A DNA stretch of 64,000 nucleotides from Pseudoalteromonas flavipulchra NCIMB 2033 = ATCC BAA-314 (GCA_000814665.1 JWIH01000025.1:310001-374000), one strand, 5' to 3'; shown: positions 27,179 to 36,071, numbered from the stretch's first letter. Translations and numbers: made by a program. The notes: a model not told the origin generated them from the sequence alone.

Positions 27179-28318
27179 TTACTTGAGTTCCAAAAACGCT
27201 CTCATTTCGTCCAAGCGGTTCATGCCGTCTTCAAATCCAAGCTCAATGAGTTTTTGTGTATAAGTTCGCTCAAACAGCAAGTAACTCGTTAAACTCGATG
27301 GAGAATGCTTTTTAACCCCCATGGTTCTGAGCAACAGCTTGATTGCCAATGGCATATCTTCGTAATAATTATCTGCGACTTCATTAAAATTAACCGTTGG
27401 CTTGATGAGCATATGATCTACTCGCCTAAGCTCTTTGTGCTTTTCTCTGGCCGGTAGCAAACTTACCGTACGGTTGACGCGGTCGAGCCGTTCGATGTCT
27501 GAATTTAAGGTATCGCTAAACACACTGTCTAGCAGGTGACCGGCGACCACAGACATTCCCGGAAAATGTGGCTCATAACCGAGCGGCTGTGGTAGTTTAG
27601 GCTGCTCAACACCAATCACAAAGATTTTATCTGCACCTAAATGAATGGCAGGGCTAAGCGGGGAGAGCTGGTGGATAGAGCCATCACCATAGTAATGATG
27701 CTTAACGCGCACGCTTGGAAAAACCATAGGTATAGCCGAACTTGCCATGAGTAAGTCGAGCGAAATTGTGCCCGGAACACCTTCGCGCTTTGAGCGCTGC
27801 CAAGGTTCAGCATTGTTCGCCTGATAAAACGCCACAGACTTACCAGTAGAATAGCTCGAAACCGTAATCGCGATGGCATCAAGATAATGGCGGTGTAGAT
27901 TGTGATCGATGCGATTTAAATCAAGCACATTAGCCAGCAGCTTTCGAAGTGGCGAGTTATTTAACAAGCTGGCTGGTGGCTGATTAAGGTACTGCGCTTG
28001 AAAGCTGCGCATCATATTGGCAAATAAATGGCCGTATGCACCGGTAAACGAGCTTTTGTACACCATATCGGTGCTAAAGTTCTTCCAAATATATTCCACT
28101 TTTTTCACCGCAAGGTGAAAGCAAGATGCGTAACAGGCAATCCCCGCCGAGTTAATTGCGCCGGCAGAGGTGCCAGTAATGATTTCAAAGGGGAGGGGAG
28201 AAGTACGAGGCATACTTTGCGCAAGCGCCTTTAATACCCCAACTTGATAAGCGGCCCTTGCACCACCTCCAGTCAGTAGTAAGGCAATTTTTTTATCACT
28301 CGTTCTGTGCTTTCTCAA
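27179..28318 (-). CDS. Patatin-like phospholipase family protein
   Basis: A probable lipid acyl hydrolase with the Ser-Asp dyad of patatins. Visible are the oxyanion-hole GGGARAAYQVGVLKAL (residues 18-32), nucleophile motif GTSAG (Ser51) and the DGS motif (Asp212) in HYYGDGSIHQL. It is 379 residues with no signal peptide, so probably cytoplasmic or membrane-associated. It lies 37 bases upstream of the GNAT gene on the same strand and may be co-transcribed with it. Confidence 0.9.
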   Translation of the reverse strand: MRKHRTSDKKIALLLTGGGARAAYQVGVLKALAQSMPRTSPLPFEIITGTSAGAINSAGIACYASCFHLAVKKVEYIWKNFSTDMVYKSSFTGAYGHLFANMMRSFQAQYLNQPPASLLNNSPLRKLLANVLDLNRIDHNLHRHYLDAIAITVSSYSTGKSVAFYQANNAEPWQRSKREGVPGTISLDLLMASSAIPMVFPSVRVKHHYYGDGSIHQLSPLSPAIHLGADKIFVIGVEQPKLPQPLGYEPHFPGMSVVAGHLLDSVFSDTLNSDIERLDRVNRTVSLLPAREKHKELRRVDHMLIKPTVNFNEVADNYYEDMPLAIKLLLRTMGVKKHSPSSLTSYLLFERTYTQKLIELGFEDGMNRLDEMRAFLELK

Positions 28319-28872
28319 AAGAGGCCATCCTGCTGTTAAATTTGCTTAATTTAAATTTGGTCTTTTTATGCGTTATTTATCTTTGTTGATGTTGTAATGC
28401 TTTAGGTGCAAAGAGTTGATAACTCCAGTAAATGCGTTATTTTTAGTAGTAAAGTGCCACTTTGCCCTTAAGCCGCTTATAGGTTGTTTTATTTATTCTA
28501 GTTGAACCTAGCTAAAACCCAAGTTGTCTGAGTGCACATACCCGCGCAATATATTAGGCTATTATTTTGAAATTTAAGCACTAAAGCGCTATGGTGGCAC
28601 AAACAAATTTTAACAAACTAGCGATTTAATTTAGTCGCTAATTGGCGCGATTTTGTATTTAATAAAGTGGCAATTTAGCTTAACTTCAATGTACTGAACT
28701 TAAGTTCGGTGCTCAAGTATTTTTATTAAGATCAAATATTTGAACAAGGTGTAGCCAGAGTTTGCACCACAACGCATTTTTTTAGGGTTTCAGCGCGCAT
28801 TAAGTTATTAGTCAAGTATTTGGTGATAGTTTTACATTAACGCGTATCAACAATGACGAAGAGGGAGTCCCC
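28319..28872. other. 554-base A+T-rich intergenic region
   Basis: No convincing gene on either strand. It holds the upstream regions of the divergent patatin and DUF3014 genes. Two small symmetric elements are visible: a hairpin around 28619-28641 (TAGCGA/TCGCTA arms) and the 12-base perfect palindrome GAACTTAAGTTC at 28696-28707. Either could be a regulator site, but neither matches a motif I know. Confidence 0.6.
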
Positions 28873-29751
28873 ATGTCAGAGAATCATCAAGAAGGTAATA
28901 AAAGACCTTCTAACAGCCAGTTGTTATTTGCCGCGGTAGTTGTACTAGCGTTGATTATTGTGGCTGTATTTGTGCTAGCACAAAAAGACACCCCATCGAC
29001 GGAAAACCAAAAGGTAAAGCAAGATATTGTTGTGCCTGAACAAACAGAAACGCCACTGGTCAATACCGCAAGAGAAACACCACCTGAGCAAGTGGTTGAA
29101 CCTGAAGTCACCTTGCCACCGCAACGAGAGCAAATCGAGCCAGAGCAAGTAGAACCGGTTGAACCTGAAGTAACACTACCGCCGCTTTCACAAAGTGATA
29201 CAGAAATTAAAGAAGCGGTATCGAATTATCTTTCTAATCAAGCGGTAAAATTGCTGGCAGACGATGACGTGATCCGCCGCACGGTAGTTTATGTAGATAA
29301 CCTAGCAAAGGGTAAAGTGGCAGAAAACCACTCACCAGTGGTGAAGCCGCAAGATGGCTTTAGCGTAATTGATGACGACATTATTATTACCGATCCTAAC
29401 AGCTACGAGCGTTACACACCTTATGTCGCCATGTTCGACACCATGAGTACCGCGCAAGTGGTTAGACTATACGACCAATACAAACCTTTATTTGAAGAAG
29501 CATACGAAGAAATAGGCTACGAAGGAGATGCATTCAACGGCACGTTAACTGATGCAATCGACGAGTTGTTGACAACACCCATTCCAGACACCGCATTGCC
29601 TTTGGTAAAAGACTCAGTTACCTATAAATATGCTTATGCAGAATGGGAGCAACTTTCTCCGGCGCAAAAACAGTTTTTAAGAATGGGCCCTGAAAACATG
29701 AAAAAAGTGAAAAAGCGTCTAGAAGAAATCAAAATAGCGTTGAACAAATAA
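28873..29751 (+). CDS. DUF3014 domain-containing membrane-anchored protein
   Basis: The 292 residues comprise a short cytoplasmic N-terminus, one membrane helix (about 18-41), a linker rich in Pro, Glu, Val and Thr (about 45-110; repeated EPEVTLPP motif) and a C-terminal periplasmic DUF3014 domain (about 112-290). Known DUF3014 proteins have this layout and no established function. The spacing of the linker suggests it reaches into the periplasm. A good GAGGGAG precedes the ATG. The gene ends at a terminator. Confidence 0.85.
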   Translation: MSENHQEGNKRPSNSQLLFAAVVVLALIIVAVFVLAQKDTPSTENQKVKQDIVVPEQTETPLVNTARETPPEQVVEPEVTLPPQREQIEPEQVEPVEPEVTLPPLSQSDTEIKEAVSNYLSNQAVKLLADDDVIRRTVVYVDNLAKGKVAENHSPVVKPQDGFSVIDDDIIITDPNSYERYTPYVAMFDTMSTAQVVRLYDQYKPLFEEAYEEIGYEGDAFNGTLTDAIDELLTTPIPDTALPLVKDSVTYKYAYAEWEQLSPAQKQFLRMGPENMKKVKKRLEEIKIALNK

Positions 29752-29774
29752 GCGCTTAGTCTCATAAAACCCAT

Positions 29775-29828
29775 AAAAGCTTGGCAAACTGTTTAAACAT
29801 CACCCAGTTAGCCAAGCTTTTTGACTTT
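29775..29828 (+). terminator. Rho-independent terminator after the DUF3014 gene
   Basis: An 11-bp stem (29775-29785 with 29811-29821), extended by AACTG/CAGTT pairing, is followed by a T-rich stretch. Confidence 0.75.
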
Positions 29829-29832
29829 TCCC

Positions 29833-29861
29833 TTGCATCCCCCTGCAATCTTCGAGATAAT
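29833..29861 (+). promoter_or_regulatory. Promoter of the 4.5S RNA gene
   Basis: TTGCAT (29833-29838), 17 bases and GATAAT (29856-29861) are followed by a G+C-rich discriminator (CCCGCGCC), as for stable RNA promoters. Transcription would start near 29869, leaving a 5' leader of about 20 bases for RNase P to trim. Confidence 0.6.
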
Positions 29862-29888
29862 TCTTCCCGCGCCAAACAAGGCCCTCAA

Positions 29889-30003
29889 TGGTAGTCTTAT
29901 TGGTCCTCTCGCAACAATAGTACGTGAATCTGGTCAGGTCGGGAACGAAGCAGCCACAGCGTATGACTTGTGTGCCGGGATGTGGCTGGTAAGACTGCCA
30001 CCC
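29889..30003 (+). ncRNA. ffs: Signal recognition particle 4.5S RNA
   Basis: The RNA partner of Ffh, which targets nascent membrane proteins. The end stem is perfect (29889-29898 with 29991-30000). The conserved core is clear: GGTCCTCTCGCAACA, CTGGTCAGGTC, GAAGCAGCCA and TGTGCCGGGATGTGGCTGG. Length is about 114 bases, as in E. coli. The apical GGAA tetraloop is kept, but its closing pair is G-C instead of the C-G of E. coli. Ends are set from the terminal stem and may be off by a few bases. Confidence 0.95.
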
Positions 30004-30162
30004 AAACCTCCATATTTGTTGTTTGAAGTGTAAGTTTTATTAATAGTATTCAAAACTATACTAAAACATACTAATTCCTATCTTTCTAAATTTAAAAACT
30101 AAATCAAATAAAACACTTATTCTTCGTTCGTTAGATCAACAACGCTTTATTAGCGTGTTCCC

Positions 30163-30270
30163 GTAGGTTGGAAAAGTCGTAAGCACTTTCCAACTGAGTT
30201 ATGAAAAAAGTGTAACTGCTGTGCAAAAGGTTTGTCGGATGGCGGCGTTGCACGATTTATTCGACCTACA
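30163..30270. repeat. MITE-like palindromic repeat, ~108 bases
   Basis: The ends are inverted copies: GTAGGTTGGA at the left and the complement of GTAGGTCGAA at the right. Inside are a hairpin (GTTGGAAAAG ... CTTTCCAAC, 30167-30194) and GTCGGATGGCGGCG followed by TTCGAC. This form (GTAGGT...ACCTAC with internal hairpins) is common as dispersed repeats in marine gammaproteobacteria. It lies directly against a truncated resolvase fragment. Confidence 0.55.
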
Positions 30271-30418
30271 AATCAACAAAGTAAGTCATATTAATAAATA
30301 CTTTGTCGCAATCCGCTTCCTCAATTTTGGCTACTTGTAAACCTAAAGACAGATCTGTGGTCGAAACTCGCGCATACCCAACCTTATTCACGGCAGTTGT
30401 TCGTTTAGAAAAGAACAT
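30266..30418 (-). pseudogene. Truncated serine recombinase (resolvase/invertase) N-terminus
   Basis: A 50-codon reading frame carries the resolvase N-terminal signature: KVGYARVSTTDLSLGLQV followed by ADCDKVF. In full proteins this begins a domain of over 120 residues with the catalytic serine in YARVS; here homology stops after about 43 residues and a stop codon lies in the end of the neighbouring repeat. A further 35-codon fragment on the same strand (30443-30550) may be another piece of the same decayed element, but I do not recognise it. Confidence 0.7.
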
Positions 30419-30571
30419 GAAGGCAATAAGCAAGATCTGACCCTAATAGTTACTACAAGATTGACCCTCTGCCTTAAGGTGTGGCATCAGCGTCGAATAC
30501 CAAGCGCGATGGGTTTCAGGCCCTAATAGAATATAACGTCGATGCTTCATTTGCCGACGCTATCAAATTGA

Positions 30572-31762
30572 CTACTCTATAGAGTTTCTTTTCATAAGCA
30601 CTTCTAACGCTTGCGAGAGTGCTTTGGGTGCGTTATCTGTATCGCCATTCACTGCCGCAAAATAAGCGCTATTTTGACTAGGATAAAGCAGGCTACTGAC
30701 CGAAAATGCGACCGTAAAACCGTCATGACCAAAAGCCGTTTTATCTGACTTGACAAACCAGCCCATCGCATACTCAGAATGGCTGTCTTGAATTTTACTA
30801 TAAGGCGAGAGCAATATTTTGTAACTCTCTTTACTCACAATATTGTCACCTCCCTGCATTCCCTCTAATACCGAAGAAAAATAAACGGCAAGGTCAGGTA
30901 AACTTATATTCACCGTACCGGCAGGACCATATACTTTTGGAGCAAGCTTTTTTTCTTCAGTTACCCCATGCCAGTGACCATTTTCGTAAATATGCCCTTT
31001 AGGCTGCTTTGCGCTCTCAAAGCTCGGTTCACCAAAACCATAATTAGTGATGCCTAATTGCCCAAAGACTTCTTCGCCAATAAGCCACTCCCAAGTCTGA
31101 TTGCTGACTCGCTCTAACATATGTCCTGCTATCACGTAACCAACATTACTATACCAAAACTCACTTCGGGTTTTCACAGCAGCGGTATTAAGCACCTCTT
31201 TTGTTAGCTCATATCTTAATTCGGTTAAAGGCTTGGTATTGTCGTACCACTGCTGATTTTTTACACCTATGTCCTTTTTTAATCCGGATGTCATGCTCAA
31301 CAGATTCTGTAAAGTAATGGTCTCATGTTCTGGTCGAATTTGGCCTTTAAGTTCAGGAAATATATCTATGACGGTAGTGTCAAAAGTAATGAGGCCTTGT
31401 TCAACTAAACGAGCGGCGAGCAAAGCGGTCATAGATTTTGCGACAGAGCCGATCGCCCAACGATCATTATCGCTTACAGGCTCAAGGCTTTGTATATCAC
31501 GATAGCCTGTGCTGGCAATTTCGTACACTAAGCCATCTTTTACTGTCATAGCCGTAATTGCAGGTACATTATATGCCTGTCGAATACTTTCTAAATGCTG
31601 TTTTAATGCACCATCTTGTGCAATACCTACTTCTTTAGGGAGCTCAGTTTCATCAATTAAGGGCGAAGTTTGAGTTATATCCGAACCACATGCGCTTAAT
31701 AGTAAGGTTAATAACGCTAAATGAGCGAATTTAAATGATGATTGTAAGTTTGTTATAAGCAA
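30572..31762 (-). CDS. Serine hydrolase, class C beta-lactamase family (lipoprotein)
   Basis: A 396-residue envelope lipoprotein: hydrophobic start and lipobox ending at Cys25 (LLSAC). The beta-lactamase/DD-peptidase fold motifs are present: S106-VA-K109 nucleophile and base, Y204-S-N206, and a HDG triad replacing K-T-G (FGHDGF). Such proteins may be D-aminopeptidases, esterases or carboxypeptidases; resistance activity is not implied. It stands alone on the minus strand, next to the mobile-element debris. The real substrate cannot be told from sequence. Confidence 0.88.
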   Translation of the reverse strand: MLITNLQSSFKFAHLALLTLLLSACGSDITQTSPLIDETELPKEVGIAQDGALKQHLESIRQAYNVPAITAMTVKDGLVYEIASTGYRDIQSLEPVSDNDRWAIGSVAKSMTALLAARLVEQGLITFDTTVIDIFPELKGQIRPEHETITLQNLLSMTSGLKKDIGVKNQQWYDNTKPLTELRYELTKEVLNTAAVKTRSEFWYSNVGYVIAGHMLERVSNQTWEWLIGEEVFGQLGITNYGFGEPSFESAKQPKGHIYENGHWHGVTEEKKLAPKVYGPAGTVNISLPDLAVYFSSVLEGMQGGDNIVSKESYKILLSPYSKIQDSHSEYAMGWFVKSDKTAFGHDGFTVAFSVSSLLYPSQNSAYFAAVNGDTDNAPKALSQALEVLMKRNSIE

Positions 31763-31852
31763 AGCAAAATCCTTTATGTTGGTTGTTAATGCTCCACTGT
31801 AGACTCAAATATTATTGAATTACTCAAAATTAATTTGTTTAAAAATGTATAG

Positions 31853-32278
31853 TTAGCTAATTTGTGTGGCCTTACTGCCGCTGCTACCCCTGCAAAAGGA
31901 AGTTTTATCGCAAGCCAGTCATGTGATATGTACCAGTCTAAGCGTAAAGGAACCAACTCCGGTTCACTTGAATCAACTCCAGGAGAAACGTACCCCATTA
32001 TTGAAGTTGATGCCCAAGAGGCGCAACAAGTAAATTGGGTAAGAGTTAAGACTACATATAACCCTTCATCTGATCGCTGGGTGTCGGCCAGTTGTGGAGT
32101 TAAAAGTTTGCCATGGATGAATCACATTACGTTTGCTTGCCAACTGTTGCTCGAGTACATGGAAGCCAACACTGGGTTATTTTCAGACGCTAGTAAGTTG
32201 TTTCAATCATTTTTCATACGTTTATCACTGAGTAAAAATATGGCAAAACCCATCAGTATTTTTTGTAATGCGCTGTAA
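31853..32278 (+). pseudogene. Remnant of a ribonuclease T2-like secreted protein, N-terminal region only
   Basis: The translated stretch SFIASQSCDMYQSKRKGTN ... PGETYPIIEVDAQEAQQVNWVRVK ... DRWVSASCG resembles the N-terminal module of secreted ribonuclease-I-like proteins of Alteromonadales, as I remember them. No proper start is present: a TAG lies just upstream and only a TTG at 31862 is available, with no signal peptide. After WVSASCG the sequence loses resemblance and the catalytic histidine motifs are missing. It looks like a 5'- and 3'-truncated copy. The family call is tentative. Confidence 0.4.
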
Positions 32279-32364
32279 TGTCCTCACTCATTTTTCGTTT
32301 CTATACTTTGTACGCAGCTTGAGGGAAGGCCTTCAAGCACAAGTTCGAAAGAAGGAGTTTGTTT

Positions 32365-32736
32365 ATGTCCAGTCCAGCGAATGTCACAATTAAGAATAGA
32401 ACAAATCAATCAATTACTACGAAAGTCACTCGAGACTCTTGGGTTGAGGGTGATGGCAGTTCAATTGATGGTAAAGTAATCCCTCGAGGTGAACATGGCG
32501 TCTTTAAGGTGGTCGCTAAAACAGGCCACCATGGTGAGTTAGATATTGATTTTATTGGCGGAGACAGCGGTAACGTACTCGGTACTTTGGAAATTTTGAG
32601 TATTAAAGATCCTCAGGAAGGTGTAAAGAGCCTTGCAGTAAATGCAAACCAAAGCGAAATAGATGTGTCAGCAATGGGATATAGAAGTTCGCCCAATGAT
32701 GACGAATTACGAAGAATTAATTTCTTAATTGTCTAG
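32365..32736 (+). CDS. Hypothetical 123-residue protein, predicted beta-rich
   Basis: Starts at the ATG at 32365 (MSSPANVTIKNRTNQ), seven bases after AAGGAG. The sequence alternates short hydrophobic and charged stretches with many Gly, Val and Ile, suggesting an all-beta sandwich. It has no signal peptide, membrane segment or cysteine. The opening (VTIKN...GKVIPRGEHGVFKV) faintly recalls aegerolysin-like proteins, but that is not enough for a call. It is followed by a terminator, so it is a single-gene unit. Confidence 0.75.
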   Translation: MSSPANVTIKNRTNQSITTKVTRDSWVEGDGSSIDGKVIPRGEHGVFKVVAKTGHHGELDIDFIGGDSGNVLGTLEILSIKDPQEGVKSLAVNANQSEIDVSAMGYRSSPNDDELRRINFLIV

Positions 32737-32837
32737 TCGTTAATATTGAAAAGAGTAAGGCAGTTTTTTGTCACTAAAACCTGGTTTGTGTAGTGAAAAT
32801 ATCATTACTGACCTATACCTTAACTTCCTCATTAAAG

Positions 32838-32875
32838 TGGCATAGAGTTAACTTTCTCTATGCCAGCATGTTTTA
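32838..32875 (+). terminator. Probable terminator after the 123-residue protein gene
   Basis: A perfect 10-bp stem (32838-32847 with 32856-32865) and eight-base loop, then GCATGTTTTAT. Confidence 0.6.
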
Positions 32876-32995
32876 TACAGTATTTTAGTCTTTTAAAAGC
32901 GGTTACAAATGTTGTTTTCTTTTCTCCTTGAGAAAATCAACACAAATGTTAATGTTTTCTGCATCAGACATTTACCACTATCAAGGACTGAAACA

Positions 32996-33682
32996 GTGAA
33001 GATTAATTCACCACTAGTTAATTCGCAGGTCAATTTAGCCAGTAACTTAACCGCTAAAAAGGAGGCTAAGGCGCATAACATCGAACCTCAAGCACCAAAG
33101 AAGGAGATGAACGCTGCGGCATTGTCAGCCGAAAATACGCCAGTATTAACAGAAGAAGAAATCCAAAAATTAAAACAAGAAACTTTTGAGATTAGCAAAC
33201 AAAATTATAAAGTGATGGGAGAGACGCAAGAGGCGTTTGCAACCACCTTAAGCGAGTTTGAAAAATTTAAAAAAGAACAAAGTAGCTTAAATCCAAGAAT
33301 TGATTTGAGCTCTTTAGATTTATCGCAAGAGGAAGATGGCACACTAAAGCTCGTTGGTGGAAGTGTAGACGGTAAATTGCGTGAGGATCTTGAGTCTATA
33401 ATTAACGAAAACAATAAGCTAAAAAATGCCTATGAACAGGTACATGAAGGACTTGCGCAAATTGTTCGATTCTCTGGTGCAGATCGGCAAGGCATCGAAG
33501 CAAAGGACCTTTATGGCAATATTAGGTTGAATGAGTTAAGCAAAAGCTTCGAAAACCAATTCCATGATACGGGCTTTGGTCAGGATTATCATACACTTGA
33601 GGACAAAGTGAATAGCCACCCAATGCTGTTTGCAATGAAAATGAACGAGGCAATATATCCTAGAATTAACATAAATGTGTAA
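32996..33682 (+). CDS. Hypothetical 228-residue coiled-coil protein
   Basis: I chose the GTG at 32996 (MKINSPLVNSQVNLAS), with AAGGA about nine bases upstream; an earlier in-frame start would add 29 unlikely residues. The protein has no signal peptide or cysteine. Residues about 55-110 and 125-155 are strongly helical and charged (EEEIQKLKQETFEISKQNYK), so coiled coil. The N-terminal style MKINSPLVNSQ is like other unannotated surface or secreted proteins of this genus. Function unknown. Confidence 0.75.
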   Translation: MKINSPLVNSQVNLASNLTAKKEAKAHNIEPQAPKKEMNAAALSAENTPVLTEEEIQKLKQETFEISKQNYKVMGETQEAFATTLSEFEKFKKEQSSLNPRIDLSSLDLSQEEDGTLKLVGGSVDGKLREDLESIINENNKLKNAYEQVHEGLAQIVRFSGADRQGIEAKDLYGNIRLNELSKSFENQFHDTGFGQDYHTLEDKVNSHPMLFAMKMNEAIYPRININV

Positions 33683-33836
33683 TTGAGTATTGATAGCGTG
33701 GGTAAGTCTCACATTTTGCATGACGCTCAAAAGTTGAAGATAGTGATGAGCGGACGCACACTACAATACTTCAGAGTCTAAAATATCAGAGACTGCTTGT
33801 TTAAAGTCAATCGGCAAAAATTCGTTAAAATGAAAT

Positions 33837-34370
33837 TCACTTATAAACTATGACGTTAATAAACTTTGTAGCAGAATCTAAAGCTCTATAACCATGCTTT
33901 TGCGCAGCACTAAACTTGGTTTTCTGATCAGTTTTAAGGAGATGCCAAACACCGTCATAAAAAACTTCAAGTTGACCCTCTAGAACATGAACAAGTTCTT
34001 CGGCAACATTATCATGCGGCTCTCTTAAGTGTTCATCATTTGGAATGAGAGAAATGACAAACACCTCGGTATTTTTGCACCCGTTAGATGAATAAACAGG
34101 AGCAAATATAGAGCCTTCTTGGTTGATAGAGTTATTCGAATTCTGCGGGTCGCTCGGATCAAGTAACACTGTGTACTCTATGCCAATACCCTGCGCCAAC
34201 TTCCACAATAATTCAACTGTTGGACTAGACTCAAACCTTTCAATTTGTCCTAACATCGCCTTGGAGATGCCGGTCATGTTGGCCAATTTATCTAGGCTTA
34301 GGCCTCTCTCTTTTCTGATGTCTTTTAATCTAACACCTAGGTTTTTGGAAATTTCCGATTTAACTTTCAT
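33837..34370 (-). CDS. XRE-family transcriptional regulator with C-terminal cupin
   Basis: The 177 residues have an N-terminal HTH_3 domain (LGVRLKDIRKERGLSLDKLA ... SKAMLGQIERFESSPT, about 10-65) and a C-terminal cupin barrel (about 95-177; ELVHVLEGQLEVFYDGVWH). The cupin is normally a ligand-sensing domain. I chose the ATG at 34370 (MKVKSEISKNLG). It is divergent from a serine hydrolase gene, with a 45-base palindrome between them. It is probably autoregulatory and controls that gene. Confidence 0.92.
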   Translation of the reverse strand: MKVKSEISKNLGVRLKDIRKERGLSLDKLANMTGISKAMLGQIERFESSPTVELLWKLAQGIGIEYTVLLDPSDPQNSNNSINQEGSIFAPVYSSNGCKNTEVFVISLIPNDEHLREPHDNVAEELVHVLEGQLEVFYDGVWHLLKTDQKTKFSAAQKHGYRALDSATKFINVIVYK

Positions 34371-34375
34371 TATGT

Positions 34376-34420
34376 TGTGCGTTATTGCGTACAGTGATAT
34401 TGTGTACACTATAACGCACA
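34376..34420. promoter_or_regulatory. 45-bp palindromic operator between the XRE-cupin and serine hydrolase genes
   Basis: Perfect outer arms TGTGCGTTAT (34376-34385) and ATAACGCACA (34411-34420), with inner arms GTACA (34389-34393) and TGTAC (34403-34407), all centred on 34398. It covers the only room for both divergent promoters (TATAGT-like -10 on the minus strand, TACACT-like on the plus). Binding by the XRE-cupin protein would control both. Confidence 0.75.
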
Positions 34421-34452
34421 ATGCAGCACTTATCTATTCAGAAGGGAATTAC

Positions 34453-35928
34453 ATGCCTAGTAAAACTTTTGTTTGCTTCGTTTATTTACTTTGTTTCATC
34501 AGCTCTGTCAGTGTAGCGTCAGAATATACGCCTTTAGACAACTTTATCGTTAAAGCTAAATCCTTGACTAAGTCGGCTTCAGGCACATCCGTTGTATTGA
34601 TTAAAGATGGTCAAATTACTCACGAAGTTCACGTTGGTATGGCGAATGTTGAAAAGCAGATCCCTGTCGATACAAATTCGGTTTACTATTTCGCTTCGAC
34701 AACTAAAGCGATAATGGGGCTGGCGACATTACAGGCTGAAAAAGAAGGTTTGCTTTCTAAGGACTCTACTTTGAGGCAGTTATTTCCAAACGTTAAGTTT
34801 TCTTTTATCAATCCTGACAACTACTCAGTCAGAGATTTATTGTCTCATCGCTCCGGGTTAACAAATGACGCGATGACATGGACTTTTTCTTACACAGGAA
34901 ACCATGACAAAAAGCAACGACTTCATTTTGTTTCCTCGCTAAAACCGCACCCGAAAATTAAAAAAGGTGAGTTTGGTTACACAAACCTTGGGTACAATCT
35001 TTTAGCAATATGGTTTGATGAGAACTATGAAGGAGGATGGCCCAACGCGATTAAAGAGCTAGTGCTTTCACCTGCAGGAATGAAAAATTCAACAGCAGAT
35101 GTTGACCAAGCGAGATTGCAAAATTGGCCTATTCCAAGCCCATATTCATATAAATTTCGAAGTGGTCAATCTGAGATTTATATGAATAAAAACAATGCGA
35201 CTTTGTATTCAGTGGGTATCTTTGCCAGACCAAATGATTGGGGTAAGTTGATAACCCACTTGCTACCAATAAATGCAGAGCGCTCAGCGTTTCCCAAGTC
35301 GGTTGTAAGAGCGTCTCAACAACTACTGGTTAGTGATATTGATAGCTATTTTTCCGGCTATGGATGGGGATGGATGCACTCAAAAGTCGCTGGTGAAAGT
35401 GTGTTAATGCACACAGGGGGATTTGATGGCGCTTCTGTTCAAGTATCTTACGCTCCCGAAAAAAATCTTGGTGTCGTTGTTGTTCATAACGAAAGTGGGC
35501 TCATTGCAAATGAGTTAAATGGCAGAATAACTGAAATCGCTTATAAAATGTTAACTAATCAAGATGTGAGTAAGCTTATTGAATTCCATCAAGAGGAGAT
35601 GACTGATCTTGCTGTTTATGTCGAGAAAGCAAAGGCAGAACTTGCCGCTAAAAGAGAAGATTTGTCAAAACGCCGGAGCATATCACCTTCGCTTAAGTCA
35701 TTACTTGAAGGTGTATACGAAAACACGGAAGTTGGACGGTTGACTATTAAACAGAGAGACAGCGATTTACATCTTGCTTGGGGGGATTTACAGAGCAAGG
35801 TTTACAGTGGACAAGCAGATAATGAATTTATAGTAGAACTTAGACCGGGTAAGTTCTACGAACTAACCGCTGATAAAAGCATGTCCGTTATCGAATTAAA
35901 GGATTGGCAATTCCAAAAAGTTAGATAA
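34453..35928 (+). CDS. Serine hydrolase, class C beta-lactamase family, with C-terminal extension
   Basis: A 491-residue secreted protein. The signal peptide (about 1-23) ends in SVSVAS. Catalytic motifs are S82-TT-K85, Y176-T-N178 and H320-T-G. The C-terminal part (about 395-491) is an additional helical plus beta region, like the C-terminal domains of D-amino-acid amidases and other beta-lactamase-fold hydrolases. The ATG at 34453 has GAAGGG upstream. It is divergent from the XRE-cupin regulator, so expression may be switched by a small ligand. Confidence 0.9.
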   Translation: MPSKTFVCFVYLLCFISSVSVASEYTPLDNFIVKAKSLTKSASGTSVVLIKDGQITHEVHVGMANVEKQIPVDTNSVYYFASTTKAIMGLATLQAEKEGLLSKDSTLRQLFPNVKFSFINPDNYSVRDLLSHRSGLTNDAMTWTFSYTGNHDKKQRLHFVSSLKPHPKIKKGEFGYTNLGYNLLAIWFDENYEGGWPNAIKELVLSPAGMKNSTADVDQARLQNWPIPSPYSYKFRSGQSEIYMNKNNATLYSVGIFARPNDWGKLITHLLPINAERSAFPKSVVRASQQLLVSDIDSYFSGYGWGWMHSKVAGESVLMHTGGFDGASVQVSYAPEKNLGVVVVHNESGLIANELNGRITEIAYKMLTNQDVSKLIEFHQEEMTDLAVYVEKAKAELAAKREDLSKRRSISPSLKSLLEGVYENTEVGRLTIKQRDSDLHLAWGDLQSKVYSGQADNEFIVELRPGKFYELTADKSMSVIELKDWQFQKVR

Positions 35929-36071
35929 TTCAGAGGCAAGGTTAGTTGCAATCTAAATGCAAATTGGTGTGACAACGTCAAAGTTGTGTAGCGGATATGC
36001 CGACAGCCCCTTTTGGGGCTCGCATTAGCGTAACAGCTGATCCAATTTCAATTCAAAAGCTTGTCATAGAA

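Noticed and set aside
34123..34452. Longer start for the serine hydrolase at 34453
   Set aside because: It would overlap the XRE-cupin gene antisense and remove the signal peptide from the N-terminus.
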